64,000 nt of DNA from positions 387,501 through 451,500 of the forward strand of contig JAPFQT010000168.1 in the NCBI GenBank assembly GCA_027627225.1, written 5' to 3'. A model generated the notes under the pieces. That model had not been told where the DNA came from. It was given only the letters and a program-made list of their open reading frames with translations, and searched no databases. The position numbers were made by a program, and so were the translations under genes. Numbering within the stretch: position 1 is the stretch's first letter; each line of letters opens with the position of its first letter. Source of the stretch: Congeria kusceri. Its lineage: Eukaryota > Mollusca > Bivalvia > Myida > Dreissenidae. Positions 10,216-23,157 of this stretch are shown here, in pieces.

Positions 10216-12980
10216 GCGTGTTAGTGTGTTTATTATGACCCATCATAATTACATGTAATATAATTATAATTATAGTGCTATCTTTCTTCCTTATAAATTC
10301 TATCATGCTTCCCTTGTCATCAATGGTTTTTTTTGTTTGCTCAGTAACACCGAGAACGCAATATCCAACCACAATATGTTTAACCACTATGCCACATGCA
10401 AGTTGGCAGTAAGCAACAGGCCACAGGCCCTAAGCAGTAAGCGGAATGCGAGATACAAACTTGCAAAGCGAATCACGACAGAAGGTGGCGGTCGTTCGTT
10501 TTCCGTAATTGGAATAATTACTTGTCGGAGAAAATTGCCGAAATTATAGGATTGAACAGTCACATAAAATCAAAGTAACTTTGCATTGTTTGGAATGTTC
10601 TTTTGAATTTAAATGAATACTACCATTTAAAAGTATCAAACTGTGAACGGTCGTGCATGCATAATAATTAACCAGTACAGATAAATATCGTGCAGTTGTC
10701 TTAGTATACAAAGTCTAGATTTTACACATTATTACTTATAAACATTGTACACACATCTATACTAAAGTATACTTCGAACACTTTGTACAACTATATTCAA
10801 CCATGATACGTATAATGTTTCGAATAATCGAGTCGGCTTTTTAACTTTTTTTATACAGTAAATTCGAGTTTTGGTCCCTATATAAAAATATCTCTACATA
10901 TCAATGTACCGTATATATTATTGTGACATTATTATATATGCACATAATACTTTTAACTCTGGTGGTAGTTATTTTACATTCATTCCATCACATAACATTG
11001 ATGTTATCGTGTTTTATGATGTGTATCGTCCCTTTAAATTAATAACAAGTGTTTATCTTTTCATGTTGGAAAATAATTTAGTACATGTTCACTGTAAAGC
11101 ATAAATATAATTCTAATAAATTTCGTTATATCAAATGTACATAAAGTGTATGTGTGATGTAATGTACTGACTTTTGCAGTTATCAATTTGGTTTTCCGAA
11201 TCATATGCCGGACAGAACTATATCCATATCTGGATATTTGTTATATTTTAGTATATAAACAAAACAATAATAATTAACAATGATTACACTATGTTTTAGA
11301 TCAAGGGCGTGTTGTATTATTTTATCATATTTTAGTCAGTTATAGTAATACTAATGCTGTGAAGAATATTTAAATATGTACAAGTAACAAAAGTACGTAT
11401 TTAATGTCTAACACACCACCGATTTGAAAAGATTCTACTGTTCTCCTGTGTCTCCGAGTTATATTATTGATTTTTCCAAGCAAAAGACAGTGGACAACTT
11501 ACTTTACGATTATCTAATCGTGGTCAAATGTTAAATCAATGTGTTTTATAAATAAAGCCAAATTGTTTTGACGTTTTTAAATTTCAGTGAGAAAGGTATA
11601 AATGACATATACAAACCGATGTTAAACATATTTGTCGTAAAGTACCGTTATCTATCGTTTCGTTTCGTTTACGTCGTATTTAGGCTGTTCTATATTGCTT
11701 ATTGCTTATTGCTTAATGTTTGCTTGCAAATTAAATTCGTCTTCTGTGTTAAATGATTCAATCGCGTATTATTCACATTTATATAAATAGTTCACACATC
11801 ATGGTGTCATTGGTTTGCCCATAATATAAGTACGCCACTAACAGCCATCAACCAGTATATATCAACATGCATGATGGCATTGTCAGCTGGAAATATGACA
11901 TCGTCATCAAGCAAAATGAAAGTGTCATCAAACACAAAATATGCGCCAGCTAACACAATGACCATATCAGCAAGCATGTTGAAACACCAATAATGTAAGT
12001 TTGGCCTAAATACCTCTCCATACATAACCTTACCTATGTTTCATACACGAACAGCGATCGATCTTCTGCTATTCAATAACTTGTTCTAATATTAAAATAT
12101 CGATTCATTAATACCTGTATACAACTTTAGTGGTATTTATGTTTGTGAATATTAATGTAAATGTAGAATCAGATTAAAGCATGAGGATTCTAATCGCATA
12201 TCTAGTGTCTCAATCACGCATCGTTCCAAATGTTGACAATATTTGAAAAGCATTGGATCATTGATGCTTTAGGTTTTAATATGTTATAGTGAGTCCATTA
12301 AACATTGCCATTAAAACAGTGTATCGTTAAGATTTTCTGTCACTTTCACCTTTGAACAGAACTTATCCGATTTTGTACAACATTGCATTTTCAATCAAAT
12401 ACTTGATAAACAATATTAAAAATAAGCTTTAATGCGGTACACAATATTTGAACTACACTTAAAATATATAGGCATATACAAATACATTTACTGTAACAAC
12501 TGAATTCATAGAAAGCTATTATATTTTACTAATTAGTAGCACTAGCCAAAAGAACTACAAAACATTTAAATTAATTGTCATCTAATTTTATAAAACACAA
12601 CAGTACATAGAACAAATCTGAACAATAACATGAATATGAAGTATTTACAATCGCAAACGCAAAAAAAAACAAAATGAAACGTGAAAAGTCCACGAAAAAT
12701 AAAATTTTCGAACAAAATGCATAAAAGTCAGCACAATAATAAACAAAGTTCTGGATGCAAGGTGAAGGTCATAAAACTATGGCTAGGATTCACACTTAAG
12801 TACAACTTAAGTTAAGAAATTGGTTTTTTAGTTGTTAATTAGGACATTGCAGAGAACTGACCCTGAACAGAAGTTTGTTTATGTAAGTAAAAATGTTTAA
12901 CCGCAATAACAAGAGCTCCATCCACTATTGAGTTATTATGCAGAATGCAAGTAATGGTGTCATTGAACTCATCCATCCCC
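10216..12980. other. Non-coding stretch
   Basis: AT-rich with no recognisable gene. A 72-codon minus-strand open frame at 11807-12025 is hydrophobic but has no recognisable family. Confidence 0.5.
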
Positions 12981-12984
12981 TAAT

Positions 12985-13870
12985 TAATACCAAGCGGCGT
13001 CTCTTGATCTTGACCCCACCACAACAATATGCAACCCCATGCAAGGTCTTGCAATAATGTATCTCTATGTGAAGTTGTATTACAATAGCTCAAATAATTA
13101 TTGCGTTATTGGGCCGACACCTTTTTCTATAAATAACAGTAACCTTGACACCTACCTATCCCATATGCAATCCCAAGTGAGGTTTCAATATAAGGTATAT
13201 ACATTTCAAGTAACATTACTATATCTCAATTCGTTCTTGAGCTGAAAATCGTAGACCGTTTGTTTTATGTTTAGCAATTGTGACCTTGACCTTGACCCCA
13301 TCTCCCCATATGCAATTCCCAGCAAGGTCTCAATATAATCTTATCTACATGAAGTTTCAATAAAATATCTACATTCATTCAAAATGTACTGAGTGGAAAC
13401 CGTTTTTCTAGTAATGGTGACATTGACCTTGAACCTACTCATTCCAAATGCAATCGCGAGCGAGGTCTAGTTATAAGGTATCGACATATGAAGTTTCATT
13501 ACAATACGTCAATGTGTTCTCAAGTTATTCAGCGAAAACCATTTTTCTATTTTTAGTAATGGTGACCTTGACGTTGACCCCATACACCCCATATGCAATC
13601 TCAAGCGATGCCTCAATATAATACATATATCTATGTATGAAGTTTCATTACAATTTCTCAATGTGTTATCAATTTATTGAGCGGAAACCTTTTTTATTTT
13701 TGGTAACAGCGACATTCACCCCACCAACCTATATGCAATACCAAGCGAGGTCTCGCTATAGTGTATCTATATATGAAGTATCATAACAATAACTTTATTC
13801 GTTCTCGAGTTATAAAGCGCAAACAAAAAGTTGACGCCACCACCCCGCCCACCCAAAAACGACATTCCCC
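12985..13870. repeat. Degenerate 141-bp tandem repeat
   Basis: About six units, counted by the recurring block CATATGCAAT..CAAGCGAGGT at roughly 13026, 13163, 13307, 13447, 13591 and 13731. Each unit has GACCTTGACC-type sequence, the CATATGCAAT block, TATATGAAGTTTCATTACAA and a GAGCGGAAACC block. Units are diverged from one another, so the array is old. Similar arrays are common in mollusc genomes. Confidence 0.8.
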
Positions 13871-14517
13871 TGTCTCATAACCGAAATTTTGTTAAAAATA
13901 ATTTTATACATGTAGATCATATAAGAGATACTGAACTTACTTAACACATGAACTTGTAAACAGCAGATTTCTTCGAAAAGTCCTTTATAAAAAATATCAA
14001 AGAAGTTTCAAATAACCATATAATTAACAACGTAATGCAACTGCGTATTTTATTTTATTTCTATCAGCGTTCCTGTGATGACTATATCGTCTTTGATATT
14101 TCTTATCTATCGATGGTTTCCTTTCTCGTGGTCACTTCCTGAGTCAATAGATCTGCTATGCCACTTGTGTATGAAAATATAAATTTCGTAAACTGACTGG
14201 TGTTACTATATACGTGTGTTTGCATGTTATTGGAGTCTATTTAAGGATGTAGTTATTTTCGGATATAACGATATTAATTATGTGCTCCACTGAAGTATAC
14301 AATGCTTCTTCTTGGATGATAATGACTTTTTCATACATATAAACACAACTACTACCAAGAACTTAAGCAAAAAATTAAAGCGTTGAATATTTAGCAATAT
14401 AATAAACTGAGTATCATGTGTGGATATCACATCAAAATTTTTTGAAAAATGCAAAATGCATTCCTGAACGAACACTTGCATATATTGCATTACGTTTTAG
14501 TTTACTTAGTGCTATAT
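13871..14517. other. Non-coding stretch
   Basis: No supported gene or repeat; only short AT-rich open frames. Confidence 0.5.
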
Positions 14518-16078
14518 GTGTGCACCTCTCGTCTTTGTGTCATTTGCAACCACCAGCAATCTCGAGTTTGGCGACACGATGAGAATTGACGGAGAAGACA
14601 TTCCGATTTTATTTGTGCCTACCACAGTCCCGTCGGCACTTATCTGCACGATGGATCCAGTCTTCTCACTGCAAACATTAATACAGTCGAGGCAATTTCA
14701 GCTCTTCATGTGATATCTTGACGGGAGGATGTTTGCCTTTGATGTAACATAAGATGACCACGTTATTGTAATTTTCCGTTATCACTAATGTTTGTTTGCT
14801 TTGTAAAAACGCAATGTCGTTTTCGCCTGGCTTATAAACCCGTTCAGGAAGTCTTGGAATGAAGTCCTTTTCTTCCCCACTCAGTGAAAGCATTCGGATC
14901 GATCTCTTATCTTCGCGGTACAACACATAACTTCCTTATTCATGTTCGTCGCGGAGGTATATTGCGACACAACATTCATCGATCGTTTAGACGTAATTGT
15001 ATTATCTGTTCTAAAACTCAGTATTTCAATTTTGTCCCTTTCACTTGTTACAGCAATCGTATTTTTAGACATAACAGCCATACTGAAAGGTATCATATTG
15101 CAGAACTGGAATGTGCCTTGTATTGTCATATTTGTTGAGAAGATTACAATCTTTTGATTCATGGAATCGATTGCAGCTAGTTGCATGACATTGACAAATT
15201 CCAATTTGCAATAGCGCGGTTTTTCGTCGTCTTAATTATTTTGCCTCAAAACAAGTTTTTCATTTTTTTGCCACTTTATTTTCTTCTGCGGATACCTTTT
15301 GTCAGTATTTAACTCTCCAATTTTTCTACAATAAAGCAGTTTCTCAACCGAATCATCGAATTTAATTGAAATTTCATCCTCAAAATTCAAACTTTTGTGC
15401 TCACCTATTTTATTCTTGTATGACTGTAAGTTGTTGACCAGTATCACTAGCATTTTGTTTGCTGGCGTTGTTGTCCATGTTCCTCTCCAAATCTGGGATA
15501 CTATATCGATATCGCTTTTAATGTCATTACAAAATTTTCTTTTGGGATGAGTTTCCTCTGTCAACTCTTTTCTACGCCTTAAGATTAGCTGTCTCACGAA
15601 CTCGCAGTTCATCAAACAGTTTCAGGACACTGTCTTTCATTGAGTCAATCTGAACAGGAATAGTTTTGGACGGTTCGTTTACTACTTCCAGTCGTTTGTC
15701 ATATTGTTCACGCAATGTGGTGGCATCGGTCTTTTTTTCTTCTAAGCACAGTGTATGTCATTCGTCCAAAGGGAGCATACGCTTTGGATCGCAGTGTCGA
15801 TGATCTTCCACTACACATTTTGCACAGCAGTTACAAGTGTGGTTCAGGAAGAACAACTAGTAAGCCATGTCGTGTCTCAACAAATCAACCATGTTGTGAA
15901 CATCAATTATGCATGATAAACGCAATTTTTTCTTACAATCGCTACAGTGATATTCAAGATCTCGAAAACAACATCTCCCACGGACGAAATCGTAGCAAGA
16001 ACAATTATCGGAACCATGGTTTGTGCTCTCCGATTTCACTACTTGCTGCACATGCCACCCGTTTAAAATGTTGAAACA
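14518..16078 (-). pseudogene. TRIM-like B-box protein pseudogene, intronless
   Basis: On the minus strand the fragments follow the order of bivalve TRIM-like proteins. First comes a B-box (NCSCYDF, then EYHCSDCKKKL, then CIIDVHNM, with a second cysteine-rich block CNCCAKCVVEDHRHC in another frame). Next is a charged coiled-coil-like stretch (about 15230-15700). A beta-propeller-like tail follows, with short strands such as GSIVQISADGTVVG and SRLLVVANDT near 14520-14660. At least four frameshifts and several stops separate them. With no introns across 1.5 kb, it is either a retrocopy or a decayed single-exon family member. The order of parts supports the call; the exact subfamily is not clear. 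Confidence 0.65.
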
Positions 16079-16398
16079 TTAGCGTATTTAACTCATAAAT
16101 GTGCAAAGTTGGTTTCCACAAGTTATATTGACATATTATAAAGAGCTGTATAATTACTGAAGCAAAGGTCGATCATCAATACTATATATGTTTGAAATGT
16201 AAGTTCAATATGCTGAAGAATGGGTCAATTTTATCCAGTTATCGGATTCCAGTCAACGTTTAGAAATCCATAACTACATGGTAAGTCAACGTATAAATGC
16301 TGGCTCATAAAAATCTGTTATTCTCTATATATCACGTCAGGTCTATTTATCGTGTGTGTTGTGCGTGTTTGTGTGCGGTTGTCTTTCATCGACAAATA

Positions 16399-17250
16399 AC
16401 CGGTTGAACTTTTTATAGTTGAGTGTAACCTATCGATAATTGAGTCGATCAAGCAGAGCATTTATCACGATTTGTGGGAACAGATTCAGCCATTTTGGTT
16501 ACAGTATACTAAATATTTCAGGTGTGCAATGCTATACTCTCTAAATAAATCAACACCATTTATTTGAAGACACAATTTTCTGTATAGTCACTTGCCATGA
16601 CTTTATTTTTGAATATTTCTTTGTACGTGTGGTAGGAAAAACATTGTTGTGTACTAAAAATTCACTGTTTCGCTTGAAGGTTGGAGACTACATGACGAGA
16701 CTTTGACAGTTGGCAGTATACCTTCAACTGGAGAGTAGCCGGTAAAAAGATGGCCGTAAAACAGTGAACTTTGATTCGCGTCGAGTTCTTTCTTACATAT
16801 CACATGACCTATCTTTTTTATTGTCTAAATCAATTCGGCTCGGAATGCTCTTTAAGAAAAGGTATGGTTATGAGGGTCTCTACGCGCAAAATGTTGAGTT
16901 TATTTTTTGTTGAATTTATTGCTTTTACATTGAATTTGTTAAGGAAATCTTTTAGTATATTGTGACCTTTTAGTGGCAGTCTATTTAGTCATTAATATCA
17001 GTTTTATGAAGGTATTTGTATTTAAATTATGTAAATGTATTATTGGGATTTTAGTCTAGTTGGCCATTGAACAGTGCCTTTGTCGAATATTGTATTAATT
17101 GGACAAAATATGTAGTTTTCTCAGACACTGGTATTTTGTGATGGCAACATAATTGTATATTAGCGACCACATTCAAAAACGCCATTTTGCTTTTGCCTTC
17201 TACCGTATTGTAAATATTACATTGGAATAAACGCCAGTTTCAACACAACA
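16399..17250 (+). mobile_element. LTR relic related to the Gypsy U3 region
   Basis: From TAACCGGTT at about 16400 this matches the start of the Gypsy 3' LTR at 30815. The match includes the block GTGTAACCTATCGATAATTG and, after a 471-bp MITE, the block ATTATTGGGATTTTAGTCTA, up to about 17165. It then diverges into a different 3' part ending near 17250 with an AATAAA and a GTGAGT. No internal coding part adjoins it, so it looks like a solo LTR or relic of a sister subfamily. Confidence 0.55.
16497..16967 (+). mobile_element. 471-bp MITE, copy 1
   Basis: Terminal inverted repeats: GGTTACAGTATACTAAA at the left, and GGTCACAATATACTAAA on reading the right end in reverse. It interrupts the LTR relic. 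The uninterrupted LTR at about 30915 has four Ts here, and this copy has TTTT on both sides, fitting a 4-bp target duplication. It is 471 bases long and differs from the copy at 61157-61627 at only two positions that I could see. The 64-codon open frame inside starts at TTG and has no known family. Confidence 0.8.
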
Positions 17251-20100
17251 AGGTGAGTAAATATTACTTTCTCTATATTCTGTTATTAATAAAAGAATGT
17301 TTTCATGTATATTTTGGTAATGAAGCTAGAATATGTTTCAGAAATCGTTTTATGCAATAAGCTTCCGGGTTTTCGGAAGGCATTTTGTCAATATACATGG
17401 GTTGCCAATAACCATGATTCTCGCGATATCGTGTTTAATCGTAATTTCCGGTGACATATTTGTAATGTCTGCATATTTGCGCACCTGCTGCATGGAACTT
17501 TTCTGTGTTTAACCACTTTTTTTCCAGTACTAATTGCATGAAATTGTTCTCTGGTTGTGGAAAAATAGGTATTTTATGACGAACCCCACATCCCTCGTCA
17601 ATATTTACTTGATTTTTGAAGAAATTGATGATTTTTCTTTAGGAACGTTGACGAGTGACGTCACACGCACCTGCTATGTTTAGACTCCGCCCACTGGTTG
17701 GCAAAAGGTGGTGGGCATAACATTGGCATATATAGAGAGTGTTGAAAAAACATAAGTTAATTTTCACAATAATTAAATGTTTGAAAACATGTTGGCACAT
17801 AATAATGTTATAATAAGATATATTGCATTACAGTATGAATCATTTCTTTTTATGATTATTGTTTACTCATGATGCATTTAAAAGAAATACTCATTGTGCC
17901 GAATATCCATGTATGCAACACTCATAAAATAAAATTCAAAATAAAATATCCATTTAAGTTAACTTATTCCAGAATACAGGGCACTAAAGCAAATAAGGAT
18001 GTAAAGCAACTATTATGGATCATGCCAATTAGGCTTTACATAATACATTAATTAAATATTGAAACCTTACCAGAACCTACGCAGGTCAGAAAAACCTTAC
18101 ATGTTATATATTTTAATCCACTTTCATAAAAATGAAATGGTATCTAACTTAATCTTAATTTGTATGTTTTCACCAGCTTGTGCATATTTCACACCCTACC
18201 CATCGTTTAATAATTTAATCCGGCGTTTAATTGCCCCTTCGTTTGAGCATAAGCCCATTATCTCATTGTGACCAGATACTGCCCAGACAGTTACTAACGA
18301 ACAACATGGTGTCAAGTTTGAATCTAAGTGCCCTAAAACCACAGGTGGCAGACGTACACATGTCTGGTCATTTAACAAAATGTATTATACTTTCATGGTA
18401 TTTATCAGTCATTTTCATGGATAATATAAACTCCCGAAAATACTGAATTCTTGCTCTTTTATAATGTATTGTAAAAACGATGCTCATTAAATTTGGTAAA
18501 TTGCTAAGAAATGTTCTGAGAAGCAAGATTTTTAATCGTTTAAGAATAACATGTTTTATTGCTATTGAAAACCCGATAAAATTTAAACATGGTGCAAATT
18601 TGCTATAAAACATATTATTTGTAAAACATATAAAAACACCACCATCTTAGATCGCCAATGATTTCATAAATGTATAACATTATGAGCGTCATTAAATAAT
18701 TATAATATATAACCATAGGTATGTTTTAAAATTATACAACCTTGTTGCGCTAAATAGACAATGATTTAAAATTTAAGATATTTAGGAAGTTACACAACGT
18801 AAATGTACATACACGATATTTGCAAATTAAGTACAGACGTCTTTAATTGTTTGTTCTTTTTTTCGAGTTATTAGTAATGAGTTCATCAAATTGTGTATTC
18901 CAATGTGCTTGAAAAAAAATCAATCATATTTAAATATTGTCTTTTAACAAGTATTACGCTACAGGTTTATTTTAAGGTTGATATTACATGGCTGATCAGT
19001 ACATTCGTTGTACGTTACAATGCACCTCCTGCCACTTTATTTCATAAAAAATAACACACATTAGCATACACTGTGCATTCATAGCATTACTGTTTTGGTA
19101 CAAATTATCAGGATTCGTAAAAACATTATCATTTTTTAAAATAAAAGTTCTTTTATTCGTGTCTAAAGTAAATATAACTGAGAAGTTATGGCTTAGTTCA
19201 AAGCACTGAAACTTTTTGTTTAACCTGCCCATTTGATATATTAATTTAGTTTATTATATACTTAAGTCGGTATGTGATTGTTTTTTTTATAAATTTTATT
19301 TGTAGTGTTTTAATATGTATTTCAGAAATTCCGATCGATTTATCGAGTAAACACATGTATGTTTTCTGTATCTGTAACCAGCGCTTTTCGCAACCAGCAT
19401 GCGCGAAAAATCCCGATTGTAAACAATAACAATCAACATTCCTATAAGATTCGGTCAAGGTCATTTCAAATTGAGGACGCGCATTTCCCGCGCAAATGTA
19501 TTTCGTAAGCTAAGTCTAAGGAAATTTCCAGGTGATACCGGAAGTCGTCAGAATTTCAATGTTTTGCTTTCGGTTTCATGTAAACAAACAAGATTTCAAC
19601 GAATAACATAGTTTGGGCGTATATTGTACGTTTAATGTATGTTGTAGAATTAATCTCACAGTATGTATGATTCGTTTAATGCCTGATTAGTGACTATATC
19701 TGTAATTCATTTAAGGAAATATCTACATACTTGCAAGTTGTGTAAATTCAATATATGTAGACTGTAATTAGTAATTACATTTTAATTTTCAAATGGTCCA
19801 GAGAGAGCTACATTTATGTTTTGTTAACCTTGAAAAGTATTATTAGTTAGTTCAAATTTTAGTTTGAATATGTTCTTGTAAATTGAATGTCAAAGTTTAA
19901 CTATTAATATTGTTTTATTTTAATTTTCTGAAGCATTTTGGTTTTCTATCAATGACAAAAACTCAAGTAACTAATCCATTTAATTCAAATTAAATATACA
20001 AATTCAAATTGTTTATTGTTTTATTTTCATAAAATGTATACTTACTTTGATGCAAATTATTAAAATAATACTTTATTTGGAATATGAATTGTTAATATAA
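17251..20100. other. Non-coding stretch
   Basis: AT-rich with no recognised gene. It includes a CRE-like TGACGTCA at about 17657 and a GC-richer patch near 19380-19570 with AACCAGCATGCGCG-type sequence. I do not claim promoter activity. Confidence 0.45.
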
Positions 20101-20135
20101 TTATGAATAACCAGGCCTTTTTCTACTGCTCTCAC

Positions 20136-20154
20136 GGGTCCGATAGTCGGACCC
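20136..20154. repeat. Perfect short hairpin
   Basis: GGGTCCGA and TCGGACCC form a perfect 8-bp stem around a TAG loop. It is the only GC-rich piece in an AT-rich neighbourhood and lies about 430 bases before the broken gene at 20571-22574, so it could belong to the end of a transposon. Confidence 0.6.
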
Positions 20155-20570
20155 TTTCCCAATGCCAAATATGCATAATTTTTTCCAATTCTGACCCCAA
20201 AATTCCCAATTGTAAAAAACCTGCATTTTGTTTGAAAATGAAGGTGCAAATACGATTTTTCAATACTTTACAACTAAATATAAGGAGGTAAAGATATTTT
20301 TCAAGTTATCACATATTTTCGCGACCTACGTAGTGTCGGCACAACGAGATGTTTATTAACACATCATTTAAAGTTAAATCATGTAGACAGTAGATCCCAC
20401 AATTTTATTTTGGTGAAGTTTGTCAGATTTGGTGATGCTTTTTTTTATAAATATATATCTACTTTTAGGATATGAGACATGCATATGATTTCAAACTCTT
20501 GGTTGCATTGCTTGCTTAGGTATTTATCACAGTTTAGAGTTATTCAGTTTTATTATTTATTTATTTTTGT

Positions 20571-22574
20571 AGCTGCCCTCGGATCATGCTGGAAAATAGT
20601 GCAAGTTCTTAAAAGCATGTAAGTATCAATCTTTTATTTATTTTTAGATCGATCACAATGAATTAACAAATTCTGAAAAATGAAAGTGTTGTTGAGTATA
20701 ATCAGGTGCCGTGGCATTGAAAAAACAACAAAATATATAATGGAAAAAATATGGACAGAATATGACATATACATCAGTACTGGGTATTGTTACACGCACA
20801 TATCAAACATTTCAGAATTTAAATAAAAGTAAAATGCGTGTAAAGGGAAAAGCAAATTTGGATCGCTTTATGAATGAAAGATTTCAGATTGAGAAAAACA
20901 ATGAAAATGTCAGTCAAAGTAATCGATCTGATCCATTTGCTACAAATGATGATTTCCGTATTAAAGCTGAGGCTTATATGTCTGTGTCTGAAACTCTGCC
21001 ATCTGAGCTGCATCAAACGAAAAAATCAAATGAAATTGAAAGAAGATGAATGAGATTTAACTTTGGCTCAAAAAGAATGTTTAAATGAAAGTCTTGGTAA
21101 ATATATTAATAAAACTGAATCACAGCGAAAATCCTGAAAACGTACTACTAACAGAGAAGCATGTTGACGAGAAAATTTTTAGAAATTTGACGCTGACATT
21201 GATATGGTTACAGAACATGAATTAGAAATTCAGGAACTTAATTAAAAAATATGTGACCTAAAAAATGAAATACTGCAAAAAAATGAAGAGATCAAGGCCC
21301 TTAAAGCTATAATTCATGATCTCAATATTCAAAATGCTACTTTGCGGAACATTAAAGATATGGCCTTATTTGATGAAAATAAAAACTGTTATATGCTAGA
21401 GCATCATGAATGTGTTTACAGACTTTTAGATTTACACGTGTCTTGCGAAAATGTGAGTCAGGTAATTAAAGCTGTTTTAAAACTTTGAAACAAAAGTCCC
21501 AATAAACTGCCGTCTGTAAGCACAATTATCAATTGGTCAGTGAAAAGGTCTGTGATAGTCCGACGGCAATTGTCTGAGTACGCAGCAAGTGAGGGAAACT
21601 ACTTGCTTCTAGGTTTACGTGATATGGCGACCAAATCAGCATCTGATTCACTCGACTCATTTAAAGATATTTTAAATGACATTGACTGAGCAAATAACGG
21701 CGAAAATATGGAAAGTCCAGCAAAAAAAATCTTTGTAATATAAAAAATACCCTGAGTGACAGAGCGTCCGCAGAAACAAAATTTAATTCAATGCTTGAAG
21801 AAATTCTGAATATAGGGCCACTTTATTGCCAGATGTAGTTAACAATTATAAAAGCATGAATGAAGAGTCTAAACAAGCGATTAGTCAAATGAATACTTTT
21901 TTATGTGGCCTCCATACACTAGTGCACATGGCTGATGTTTCACCGAAGGCGATATATGAATCGGTGAAAGAACATTTAGAAGGTAGCATTCCTATTGATA
22001 ATCCTTCTTTTACAAAATCCGGACAGTCCGGAACAATTCGACTGGTACACACAGCCTGCAAGGCATTCGCATGAAGAGGCGATCAGAAAAATGGTTGCCA
22101 TTCAGCTTTTTGGACTTATTTCAGTTTTTTTTGTAATCTAACTAGCGAACAAATTTGAAAGTAAATGAGTCGAAGGAAAATGTTCTTTCAGTAATTGAAC
22201 ATACTTTTCAAATCCCACCACCAGAACAATCTCATATGTTGGTTTGCAGAGTCATAGAACATAAATGGTTGGAGAATGATGAGCCAAGATGGTATAAAGG
22301 GAGAGTTATTTCCAATGTGATTGCAAATAATACATTGTTAAATCATTGTTATTCATTTTCAGGTGCTTTAATTGAAAAGCAAATATTAAATGGGAAAAAC
22401 CCGTGAAAAGCAAACATCTGATTACGTAACATATTGTATACTTGATACTTTCAGGTCCCAGGCTTCCCTCAATGGTTTAATGTGACGCTTGATGATGACG
22501 AGGCCGTATACACAGCAAAGCTGGGTGAAGAATATCAAGCCGGTGATATCATAATCCGGGAGCCGGATCACTAA
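20571..22574 (+). pseudogene. Broken gene of an unnamed multi-copy family
   Basis: Several frames contribute. A possible short exon is at 20571-20618 (TTTTTGTAG acceptor, GTAAGT donor). A Lys/Glu-rich N-terminal part runs 20762-21049 and a coiled-coil-like part 21180-21400. A conserved-looking core follows (CVYRLLDLHVSCENVSQVIK, GLRDMATKSASDSLDSFKDI, FLCGLHTLVHMADVS, SGTIRLVHTACKAFA). The C-terminus is split by an intron (donor near 22400, acceptor TTTCAG at 22454): WLENDEPRWYKGRVIS, then DDDEAVYTAKLGEEYQAGD. That tail looks like a small Tudor-like barrel. Many stops and shifts are present. I recall similar uncharacterised proteins in many invertebrates, but no function or name. Confidence 0.5.
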
Positions 22575-23157
22575 CACATTTTAGAAATAGAAGGCATAAC
22601 AAAATGACGTCTATTTGAATACGATTGATATGTATTAATAAAATATGTGTGATCATCCTATGTTCGTCCTAATACACCAATCTAATCATACTGGTGAATT
22701 AATCAATAATCATCATAAAATAAATGTCAGATACAGTAGGGAGTGCTAAAATTGTCAAGATGTGCTTATCAAGAATTTTATTTTAATAATGCGGCATTTT
22801 ATGTGAATAATAGCTTAATATCGCAGTAAACAAAGGGCTATAATTATCTCTATATAATGAATAAAAAATTTGAAATAAACATTATTTATATAAAAATCAC
22901 TCTTGCTTTTGTATATAATTGATCTTACTATTTAAAATATCAATATTTGGCACGTCTTTAAATATAAAATCTAAGTAAATGATAGTATGTGACTTCGGCA
23001 GAAAAATACGAAATGTCAAAATTTTAAAGGCCCATAACTTCTGATTGGGTGGTCCGATTGAACAAAAAAAATTACACCATTTTTTTTCTCTCGTCAAGAC
23101 CTTTCCAATGATATATAATAATTATAGTTTTTCTCAAGTTTCAAAAATGGCCTGTGG
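22575..23157. other. Non-coding stretch before the Gypsy element
   Basis: AT-rich with no recognised gene. The 5' LTR is truncated at about 23158, so its original boundary with this sequence is lost. Confidence 0.5.

Noticed and set aside
11807..12025. 72-codon hydrophobic minus-strand frame
   Set aside because: No family resemblance, no splice context, and similar short frames are expected in AT-rich sequence.
14884..15157. Plus-strand frames of 84 and 71 codons
   Set aside because: Antisense shadows of the TRIM-like pseudogene.
16771..16965. 64-codon frame conserved in two MITE copies
   Set aside because: The whole 471 bp is almost identical between copies, so conservation reflects recent movement, not coding constraint; the frame starts at TTG.
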